Shown here: in pieces, positions 1 to 6,053 of the stretch
Position numbering within the stretch: the stretch's first letter is position 1
Layout: each line of letters opens with the position of its first letter
Assembly (NCBI GenBank): GCA_025353985.1
Contig: JANXNT010000725.1
Location: forward strand, 1-7,263
Origin: Limnoglobus sp.
Lineage (GTDB): Bacteria; Planctomycetota; Planctomycetia; Gemmatales; Gemmataceae
Reading direction: 5' to 3'
DNA length: 7,263 nt
Made by a program: the position numbers and the translations under genes
The notes under the pieces: generated by a model
The model's database searches: none
What the model saw: the letters and a program-made list of their open reading frames with translations, nothing else
Told to the model about the DNA's origin: nothing

Positions 1-1
1 C

Positions 2-79
2 CTCGAACGCATCCAGGCGCTCATCAATAGCGTCGGCGCACCACAACTCTTGAAGCTCGTCCACGCCCTCACGCGCTAA
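2..79 (+). CDS. C-terminal end of a plus-strand protein (partial, unidentified)
   Basis: The frame beginning at base 2 stays open from the window edge to a TAA at 77-79 and encodes 25 residues, starting LERIQALINSVGAPQLLKLV and ending HALTR. The peptide reads like a genuine protein terminus: alternating hydrophobic and charged residues consistent with one or two amphipathic helices. Its stop lies 5 bases from the stop of the minus-strand TPR gene, a tight convergent arrangement typical of a real gene end. Only the tail is visible, so no family or function can be assigned. The piece is short enough that an open frame could be chance; the helix-like composition and the neat convergent stop are the only arguments for it. 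Confidence 0.5.
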   Translation, partial: LERIQALINSVGAPQLLKLVHALTR

Positions 80-84
80 GATTA

Positions 85-1446
85 TCACTTGCTATTGAGA
101 CGCAATCTTGCGGCTTGAAATGTTTCGTCGCTGAGCGGCACGACTCGCTCGGCGGCTGGCAGCAAACCCTTCGCCTCGGCAATTCGACCCGCTTTTTCTA
201 GCAAAACGATCAGTGTCGTGTGAGCATCGGCCACGTCGGGGCGTGTCGCTACGATCTTGCGAAGCGTGTCGAAGGCACCCGATTGATCGCCGCGTGCATA
301 TAAGACTTGGCCCTTGAAAATGTACGGCAATGCGAAGTCCGACTTCAATTCGATTGCACGATCGAACTCCACAATCGCGCGCCGCTGATACTCGGATTTC
401 GTCGGTTCGGCGACCGTATCGGCGAGGACCGCGAGTGAAAGGCCGAGCGAGTTGTGCGCTTTCGCGTGTGTCGGGTCGAGCAAAATTGTCGTTTCAAAAT
501 GCCCGATTGCCGCACGATGATCGCCGAGCGCGCTGAGGTTCACGCCGAGGTTGAAGTAGGTTTTCGCTTCGGGATATTTTCGCGTCATATCGAGTAATAG
601 CGGTATCGTTTCTTGTATTCGGTTCGCTTTTTCGAGTTCGCCAATGCGGCCAAACGCATCTTTCCGGCCGACTTGCAGCGTCATGTAGTCCCACACGAAA
701 GGGTCCGGTGGAACTTCGTCTTCGGGCATTCGGTTGGCTTCGGCTTCGTGAGCGGTGGCCGCGTCGGTATCGCCACGGAGCCGCGCTAAATTCGCCAATA
801 GTGTGGTGGCTCGCTTGCGAAATGCCCCTACGTTTGCCGCCGCTTTTACGAATGGCAGTGCCAAATCTGGCTTGTCTTGTGCGAGGAGTGTTGTGCCTAA
901 CCCGATCGACGCACGCATGTCGTTCGGTCGGACGCCGAGCTGCTCGCGGAACCATTTTTCGGCTTCCACATAGTCTTGGCGTTGCAATAAGGCTTCGGCT
1001 AACTTCAACCGCGTCATCGATTGATGTTCGGGTTTCGGCGAACTCGCCCCGACGGCTTGCCGCAAATACGGCAGTGCGGCCTCTGGGTCGCGCGATTGCA
1101 AATATTCGCCGATGAGGTACGGCCAACGCGCATCGTACGGATTGCGCTTTTGTGCTTCTGCGAACGCGATGTTGGCTTCTTTGTGTAGGCTATGTGCGCG
1201 AAGCACCATACCATATTGCCCCCATATGGCGGCATCCGATGGCGACGTGATCACGTTGTTCCGCGCTTCGCGAACCGCTTCGAGCACATCCGGTTCGACG
1301 CCCACTTCCGCGATTTGTGGCGGTACCACCTTCGGCCCACGCCCAAACGCAAAATAGCCACCGCCGATCAAAACAGCCACCAAAATGGCAACGACAATCC
1401 GGTTCCGCGACAGGAAACGAACGATGCCAGTCGAACGAAGCAACAT
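85..1446 (-). CDS. Membrane-anchored tetratricopeptide repeat protein
   Basis: This encodes 453 residues from ATG at 1446-1444 to TGA at 87-85. The N-terminus is basic (MLLRSTGIVRFLSRNR) and is followed by one hydrophobic segment at about residues 17-34. By the positive-inside rule that gives an anchor with the rest of the protein outside the cytoplasmic membrane. TPR-like helix pairs are visible at about 72-105, 106-139, 143-176 and 177-205, and a second set at 294-327 (classic AKTYFNLGVNLSALGDHRAA), 328-371 (with an insertion near 343-355), 372-405 and 406-439. Between the sets lies a linker (about 240-275) with an acidic, proline-rich stretch, PEDEVPPDPF. TPRs are protein-interaction scaffolds and no catalytic motif is seen. 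It follows the CRTAC1-type gene on the same strand, and proteins of these two types are, from memory, often neighbours or fused in Planctomycetes. The start is chosen because it opens directly into the basic anchor; the Shine-Dalgarno match upstream is weak. The exact function is unknown. Confidence 0.9.
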   Translation of the reverse strand: MLLRSTGIVRFLSRNRIVVAILVAVLIGGGYFAFGRGPKVVPPQIAEVGVEPDVLEAVREARNNVITSPSDAAIWGQYGMVLRAHSLHKEANIAFAEAQKRNPYDARWPYLIGEYLQSRDPEAALPYLRQAVGASSPKPEHQSMTRLKLAEALLQRQDYVEAEKWFREQLGVRPNDMRASIGLGTTLLAQDKPDLALPFVKAAANVGAFRKRATTLLANLARLRGDTDAATAHEAEANRMPEDEVPPDPFVWDYMTLQVGRKDAFGRIGELEKANRIQETIPLLLDMTRKYPEAKTYFNLGVNLSALGDHRAAIGHFETTILLDPTHAKAHNSLGLSLAVLADTVAEPTKSEYQRRAIVEFDRAIELKSDFALPYIFKGQVLYARGDQSGAFDTLRKIVATRPDVADAHTTLIVLLEKAGRIAEAKGLLPAAERVVPLSDETFQAARLRLNSK

Positions 1447-1475
1447 CAGTATCTCGTTTCCAATCCAATTTTTGA

Positions 1476-1563
1476 GACAGGATTTACAGGATTAAACAGG
1501 ATTGATACGATTTCTTGAATACATCCTGTAAATCCTGCTAATCCTGTCCAAAAGAGTTTTTGT
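1476..1563. repeat. 88-bp near-palindromic repeat, copy 1
   Basis: The left arm (1476-1502) consists of three 9-base iterations of the type GACAGGATT, TACAGGATT, AAACAGGAT. After a loop of about 20 bases containing GATACGATTT comes the right arm (1523-1548), which is the inverted counterpart, ATCCTGTAAATCCTGCTAAT then CCTGTC. The two arms could pair over about 25 bases with a few mismatches, giving a long hairpin on either strand. A spacer CCAAAAGAGTTTTT follows. On the plus strand the hairpin is trailed by a short T run like a loose intrinsic terminator, but no plus-strand gene ends here. Copy 2 follows immediately in the same orientation. Repeats with iterated ATCCTGT units are, from memory, common between genes in several phyla; I cannot name the family with certainty. 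Confidence 0.9.
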
Positions 1564-1651
1564 GACAGGATTAACTGGATGAAACAGGATTGATACGATT
1601 TCTTTAATGCATCCTGTAAATCCTGCTAATCCTGTCCAAAAGAGTTTTTTG
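1564..1651. repeat. 88-bp near-palindromic repeat, copy 2
   Basis: This is a second head-to-tail copy, offset from copy 1 by exactly 88 bases. The left arm (1564-1590) is GACAGGATT followed by two variant units, AACTGGATG and AAACAGGAT, so it pairs less well than the left arm of copy 1. The right arm and spacer (1611-1649) are identical to copy 1 over 39 bases. Five substitutions separate the copies, all in the left arm or loop (at 1573, 1576, 1581, 1605 and 1609). The last two bases of the unit (1650-1651) also differ, extending the T run to six. On the minus strand both copies lie between the CRTAC1-type stop and the TPR start, so they would be in the TPR mRNA leader if transcription continues or begins upstream of them. 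Confidence 0.9.
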
Positions 1652-1726
1652 AACTTTGCCACATTAAGTTATCACTATCTCTTAAATTTATCATTCTAAT
1701 TTTGTATAAATATTCTTTCAGATTCC
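1652..1726. other. AT-rich intergenic segment
   Basis: These 75 bases are strikingly AT-rich compared with the flanking genes (for example TTAAATTTATCATTCTAATT near 1681). They lie directly downstream of the CRTAC1-type stop and upstream of the repeat pair with respect to the minus-strand genes. They could hold a minus-strand promoter for the TPR gene, since stretches such as TATACAAAATTAGAATGATA occur on that strand, but I do not see a convincing -35/-10 pair at proper spacing and make no promoter call. No open reading frame in it looks coding. The remaining part of the gap, 1447-1475, has nothing recognisable besides a T run resembling the repeat spacer. Confidence 0.6.
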
Positions 1727-3412
1727 CTATGGCTGGCCTTCGCCTTTGCGGATTGTCCGCGTTTGGTTCGTTTCGCCGCCGGGGAAGTTTTCCTTCGCGC
1801 CATCGGGCCAAATCACTTGTATCGAGTCGATACTCGTTGCCTGACCCAAGCCGAAATTGACGATCGGCGAGCTGCTCGAAAGGATACTTTCTGCCGGGCC
1901 GACGACACGCATTCGGGTGATGCCCCCCACAACGACTCGCACTTCGGCCCCGTAGGCATCGCGGTTGAGCTTTGGATCGAATGCGCGAATTTGCAGCCAG
2001 TTACCGCGATTGGGGCAAACATTCCGATACAACCTCGCGGGTTCGCCGATCGCGTTCACGAGTACGTCCGGTGCACCGTCGCCATCAATGTCTCCGGACG
2101 CTAAGCCGCGTCCGACGTTGAAGCGTTCGCAGAACGATTTGTTCGCCTCGGAGACATCGCGAAATTTGCCGGTCCCATCGTTGGCGAGAAGTTGATTTCG
2201 CTCGGCGAACGGTTCCCAATGCTTGGGCACGCCAGTGTTGGTGTCGATCCCGCTGGCTGTGACGCGGCCGTTGACGATCGCTATATCGAGCGATCCATCG
2301 GCATCGAAGTCCGCCATGAGCGTGCCGAACCCGGTGCCGCGCCACTTCGTCGCGGCGAGTCCGGCTTCGGTGGTGCGATCGCGGAAAACGCCTCGCGGCC
2401 CCTGCTTCCACAACGTGTTTGTTTCGAGGCCGAGGTGCGTCACGTAAAGATCGACGAGGCCATCGTTATCGACATCGCCGGCGGCGATGCCCATGCCCGC
2501 GAATGCTTGCCCCATGAAGGTGTATGCCACGCCGCGCGAAACGGCTTCCTCTTTGAATGTCCCGTTCTTTTGGTTCACCCAGAGGAAGTTCGGCTTGCCG
2601 TCGTTCGCAATAAACAGATCGGGCCAGCCATCGCCGGTGAGGTCCGCCGCGTACACGCCGAGGCCCGGTGCGGGCAACGTACCGATGCCCGATGCCAACG
2701 AGACATCTTCGAAGCTCGTCCGTTTCGTCCCGCGATTGCGGTACAGGCGGCTCGGCGAACCGGGGAACGATTTCGGGCTGCAATACGAGGGTTTTCCATT
2801 CGCGGCGGGGCAGTTTTTGCTCGGGTCGTAATCGACGTAGTTCACAACAACGAGGTCGAGCCAGCCATCGCGATCCGTGTCGACGAACGCCGCCGATGCG
2901 CCCCACTGCGGACACTGGATCCCCGCTTCCACGGTGACATCCACAAACTTGCCGCCGCCCAAGTTCAAGAACAATTTCGTGCCGCCGTATTCGGTAATCA
3001 CCACATCCGGCAACCCGTCGTTGTTGACATCGCCGACCGCAACGCCCATGCACCAACCGGCGAAATCCAGCCCGCTCCCGACGGTAATGTCTTCGAAGGT
3101 GCCGTCTGCTTTTTGCCGATACAGTGCGTTCGTGCTTTTGGATTTCGGACCCGCATTGTTGAGCAAAAGGATGTCCAGCCGGCCATCGCCATCGACATCG
3201 AACAGTGCGCAACCCGACCCCATGCTCTCCGGCATGAAGTATTTTCCCGCGACATTCGGATCGTGAACGAACGTCAGCCCCGCTTTCACAGTGATGTCTT
3301 CGAACCAAACGGGTGTCGCAGCCTCATTCGCAGGCACACTCGGGGGAACGGATTTGGCACAGCCACAGAGCACGAAGCAAACGAAACATGCAATACGCAG
3401 TAAGTGGCGCAT
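1727..3412 (-). CDS. CRTAC1-type FG-GAP/VCBS repeat lipoprotein with C-terminal ASPIC/UnbV domain
   Basis: This encodes 561 residues from ATG at 3412-3410 to TAG at 1729-1727. The N-terminus MRHLLRIACFVCFVLCGC is a short basic, hydrophobic signal with a lipobox-like LCGC, which suggests lipidation at Cys18; the Cys at -2 is not the usual residue. Seven Asp-rich calcium-binding loops of the form DxDxDGxxD start at about residues 72, 128, 178, 257, 313, 368 and 441, as expected for an FG-GAP/VCBS beta-propeller. Residues 199-228 carry the cysteine-containing segment (Cys201, Cys211, then GSPSRLYRN) that I recall from this family. An ASPIC/UnbV domain spans about 470-545 (NWLQIRAFD, then AYGAEVRVVVGG, and IQVIWPDGAKENF). 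No enzymatic residues are evident; binding or scaffolding outside the cytoplasm is inferred. The membrane-TPR gene lies upstream and the anchored TPR gene downstream. An in-frame ATG at 3490 would add 26 residues. The 3412 start is preferred because it gives the canonical signal peptide, although it lacks a Shine-Dalgarno site. Confidence 0.92.
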   Translation of the reverse strand: MRHLLRIACFVCFVLCGCAKSVPPSVPANEAATPVWFEDITVKAGLTFVHDPNVAGKYFMPESMGSGCALFDVDGDGRLDILLLNNAGPKSKSTNALYRQKADGTFEDITVGSGLDFAGWCMGVAVGDVNNDGLPDVVITEYGGTKLFLNLGGGKFVDVTVEAGIQCPQWGASAAFVDTDRDGWLDLVVVNYVDYDPSKNCPAANGKPSYCSPKSFPGSPSRLYRNRGTKRTSFEDVSLASGIGTLPAPGLGVYAADLTGDGWPDLFIANDGKPNFLWVNQKNGTFKEEAVSRGVAYTFMGQAFAGMGIAAGDVDNDGLVDLYVTHLGLETNTLWKQGPRGVFRDRTTEAGLAATKWRGTGFGTLMADFDADGSLDIAIVNGRVTASGIDTNTGVPKHWEPFAERNQLLANDGTGKFRDVSEANKSFCERFNVGRGLASGDIDGDGAPDVLVNAIGEPARLYRNVCPNRGNWLQIRAFDPKLNRDAYGAEVRVVVGGITRMRVVGPAESILSSSSPIVNFGLGQATSIDSIQVIWPDGAKENFPGGETNQTRTIRKGEGQP

Positions 3413-3489
3413 GACAACACCAACGCGAATGATGGGAGAAATCCAACTTACAGCGAATTGTAGACCGTGTGGGATTCCTCGCAAGGCCA

Positions 3490-5952
3490 TTACTGCCCCT
3501 TTAGTCGCCGGATCGCTTCGGTGGCGTCCCAGTATTTGGGGTGCTGTTCGTAGGCGGTGACTTGCTCGTAGAACGAGATCGCTTTGTTCGTATCGCCGCC
3601 GGCTTCGTAGGAACGCGCGATGTGGAATAGCGTGTCTGCGCCGCTCTTGGAATAGTCGCGATAATCGAGGTAGCATTGCACCGCCAAGTCCGGGCGATTG
3701 AGTTCGTTGAGGTACATGTCGCCGACCAGCTTCGATGCCTGGAACCAGGCGTCCTTGTCTTCGGAGCCGCTCGGTTTGGCTTCGCGAATGTCTTCGAGCA
3801 AGTGCAGGGCGGCATCGTTTTCGCCCTTGCGCAGAAGGCAACGCGCCTCGGAAAGTTGCACGGGTGCCGAGTCCGGTTTAATCACCCGTGCGAGCCGCGA
3901 CAGGTGCAGTGCCCAGTCGATCAAGGTCAGGTCCGCCTCACGCTGATCGAGGATCTGCTTCGCCTTCGTCGTGCAATACGTCACGTCGAAAAAGCGGAAG
4001 ACCTTGTCTTTGACGCTCTTCAACTTCTCGACATCGACCGAGTAATAATACTTATCTTTCTTTTCGAGGAAGTCGCGATCTTTGCCGTTGTAGACGAGTC
4101 CGGTTTCGGTCATCAAGAGCGCGTTGAGCGGGTCTTTGTTCTTCTCGTACAGGTCCGCCATTTTGCGGAACGACTCGGCCTCGTTGCGGCCGCCTTCGAG
4201 GTATAGCCGCAGGTCGCCGATAGCGGCATCGTAGTCGCCGCGTGCCTCGGCAGAGGCAGCGAGCGTTTGCAGGGTACTGAAGTAAATCACGCGTTGGTCT
4301 TCGGGTAACGCCTTCGGGCCGACCTGCACGCCGCAACGCTTGACTTGCTCGAAATAGCCTTGTGCTTCCGCCGTTTGGCCGTGCAGCGCGGCGACCTCGG
4401 CGAGTTTGCCGAAGATCGTCGGCCCGCGTCCGGGCAGGCCACGCCCCGCGATTCGCAGGAACGCCATGCCGCGTTCGCGGTTGTCGGCTTCGGTGTTGTC
4501 TACCAACGCGAAGCCGAGTTGTTCGACGTAATCGTAATGGAATTCTTCGGGCAATCCCGATGCCGCATCGGCGACGAATTCGGACTCCGTCAGCGAAGCA
4601 TAGAGCATCGACTTGAGTTCGTGTGCCGCACCGTCGTTCGGCTCGGCGGCCAATTGCCGTTCGACCGCAGCGATAGCGGACATGCGACGGCCCGGCTTCG
4701 CGAGTTCGTTCGTGCCAAGGCGTTTCACTAACTCCGGGTGCAACCGCGTCGCCAAGTCCCACGCACCAAACAGCACGGGGTTCCGCTTCGCCGCATCGTA
4801 CGGCGTCTCCGGGTCGAGCAATCGCGTGAGTGTGTCGGCGGCGGCATCGAACTCCTTGGCGTGCGTTTGCGAGACGGCACGCAGGTAATCGACGCGGGCC
4901 GCGAGTTTCGGCGCTTGCCGTTCGACCAGCGTCAGCATCTGCCCGGCTTTCTGGCGTTGCCCCAGCGTAGGCACCTGCCCGCCGAGCAACATCGAACCCG
5001 CTTGGTTCAGACAGAAATCGTAATCGAGATGATCGAGCAACACCGAATCCGACGCGAGTTTTGTCACGTCGACATCCTGGTGCAACGCCCACATTCCCTG
5101 CGTCGCGAGTTCGTTCGTCGGGCTGAGGCGTAAGGCGCGTTTGAAGCTGATGAGTGCGGGCAAGTGCTGCCCGAGGTTGAGCGCCGAGTAGCCACGCAGC
5201 ACGTGCTTGAAAACGCGTAACCCCGGCATGATCCGCGTGACGTAGACGAAGTACACGATCAGCGGCGCGAAGAAAATCAGTTTGCCCGCAAACAGATCGG
5301 CACCCGATTCGATGCCGAGCAGATACAGCCCGATGCCGAGCGCGGCACAGATCGCGGCGATCTCGACTTCGGATTCTTCGGCTTCACCGCAGAACGTCAG
5401 CAGGTAAAAGAACGGCAACCCCGCGAGCACGATGAACGCGAAATTCTGCTTCGAAGAGGCCCCCGATAACCCCGCAAGCAGTTCGAGATAATAGATGGCA
5501 AAGTAAACGAGCGCCGCCCCAACGATGGCCGCCAAGCCGAATCGCCACGCCCAGTCTTTGACTTCGCGCAACTGCTGGAAGCCATACCCGAGTACCGCAC
5601 CGCCGACGACGAAATACGCGAGCCAGCCGGTGACCGGTTCCGCCGAATCGACATCGACTTCGACGACGAGGCCGATGGCCAGCCCCGCCACGAGGCCCGC
5701 GTAAATCCAGAACGGCGATTCGAGCAAAACCACCAGCGGGAACGCCTTCAGGTTCGTTCCAGGCCGGTATCCACGCCGAATCTGGATGACCGCCCCCGCG
5801 ATCAGGCCGAGGACCAGCCCGCCAACGGCGAAGCCAAGAATGCGGCTAAACCGCGGCCAATCGGGCGTGGGCGGCGGCAAGATGAGCGCCAAATACGCCC
5901 ATAGCCCGAGGAAGACGCCTTTGAGCAGATATTCGCGAAGTATCGGGTTCAT
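3490..5952 (-). CDS. Large polytopic membrane protein with C-terminal TPR-like repeats
   Basis: This encodes 820 residues from ATG at 5952-5950 to TAA at 3492-3490. The N-terminal third has about eight hydrophobic segments, at residues 11-27, 37-58, 71-97, 108-125, 137-157, 170-187, 197-214 and 221-240. Basic loops (RRGYRPG after segment 2, and GLRVFKHVLRGY after segment 8) and the acidic loop EVDVDSAEP after segment 3 fit an N-in, C-in topology, putting the rest in the cytoplasm. From about 247 onward the protein is helical and TPR-like: the first repeat is near 247-280 (GYSALNLGQHLPALISFKRA), others lie near 568-635, and the last occupies the C-terminal 45 residues (ARSYEAGGDTNKAISFYEQV). 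No catalytic motif is seen. The frame is open upstream to an ATG at 6039, but those 29 residues are not membrane-like, and the chosen start leads straight into the first segment. I do not recognise a named family; a scaffold or assembly role is only inferred. Confidence 0.88.
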   Translation of the reverse strand: MNPILREYLLKGVFLGLWAYLALILPPPTPDWPRFSRILGFAVGGLVLGLIAGAVIQIRRGYRPGTNLKAFPLVVLLESPFWIYAGLVAGLAIGLVVEVDVDSAEPVTGWLAYFVVGGAVLGYGFQQLREVKDWAWRFGLAAIVGAALVYFAIYYLELLAGLSGASSKQNFAFIVLAGLPFFYLLTFCGEAEESEVEIAAICAALGIGLYLLGIESGADLFAGKLIFFAPLIVYFVYVTRIMPGLRVFKHVLRGYSALNLGQHLPALISFKRALRLSPTNELATQGMWALHQDVDVTKLASDSVLLDHLDYDFCLNQAGSMLLGGQVPTLGQRQKAGQMLTLVERQAPKLAARVDYLRAVSQTHAKEFDAAADTLTRLLDPETPYDAAKRNPVLFGAWDLATRLHPELVKRLGTNELAKPGRRMSAIAAVERQLAAEPNDGAAHELKSMLYASLTESEFVADAASGLPEEFHYDYVEQLGFALVDNTEADNRERGMAFLRIAGRGLPGRGPTIFGKLAEVAALHGQTAEAQGYFEQVKRCGVQVGPKALPEDQRVIYFSTLQTLAASAEARGDYDAAIGDLRLYLEGGRNEAESFRKMADLYEKNKDPLNALLMTETGLVYNGKDRDFLEKKDKYYYSVDVEKLKSVKDKVFRFFDVTYCTTKAKQILDQREADLTLIDWALHLSRLARVIKPDSAPVQLSEARCLLRKGENDAALHLLEDIREAKPSGSEDKDAWFQASKLVGDMYLNELNRPDLAVQCYLDYRDYSKSGADTLFHIARSYEAGGDTNKAISFYEQVTAYEQHPKYWDATEAIRRLKGQ
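3496..3502 (-). promoter_or_regulatory. Shine-Dalgarno-like AAAGGGG before an alternative CRTAC1 start
   Basis: On the minus strand AAAGGGG lies 5 bases before an ATG at 3490-3488 that overlaps the membrane-TPR stop as TAATG. This ATG is in frame with the CRTAC1-type gene and would start it 26 codons earlier. The motif also encodes the Lys-Gly near the end of the upstream protein, so it may be fortuitous. Confidence 0.3.
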
Positions 5953-6053
5953 GACCGTGCGACCCGGTGGGGTGAGTTCGTGTGCAGCTAAAGATAGAAG
6001 CCCACGCATCCGAGAAGTAGGGCAAGCCCAACGGAACAAGCCACGCGGCGTAT

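Noticed and set aside
1523..1561. Rho-independent terminator on the plus strand
   Set aside because: A hairpin followed by a T run is present, but the run is about 8 bases from the stem and no plus-strand gene ends here. The motif is better explained as part of the repeat unit.
1476..1651. CRISPR array
   Set aside because: There are only two copies, each an 88-bp palindromic unit joined without variable spacers, and no cas genes are in the window.
2192..3403. Plus-strand open frame of 403 codons opposite the CRTAC1-type gene
   Set aside because: It is the antisense of a strongly supported gene. Its apparent repeats (VVIDIA-like) are the complement of the Asp/Gly-rich calcium loops, and it has no independent domain signal.
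3413..3841. N-terminal extension of the CRTAC1-type frame back to 3841
   Set aside because: It overlaps 352 bases of the membrane-TPR gene in another frame, is Arg-rich and low-complexity, and lacks a signal peptide. Only the short extension to 3490 is worth considering.
4052..5092. Minus-strand open frame of 346 codons inside the membrane-TPR gene
   Set aside because: It is a same-strand alternate frame, very rich in Arg and low in coherent hydrophobic pattern, as expected of a GC-rich shadow frame.
5953..6039. 29-residue upstream extension of the membrane-TPR protein
   Set aside because: The extra residues are not membrane-like and no Shine-Dalgarno site supports the start; the ATG at 5952 leads directly into the first hydrophobic segment.
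5953..6053. Promoter or terminator between the SASA hydrolase and the membrane-TPR gene
   Set aside because: Only a 4-bp stem (GGGC/GCCC) and loosely spaced promoter-like hexamers are visible, which is not enough for a call.
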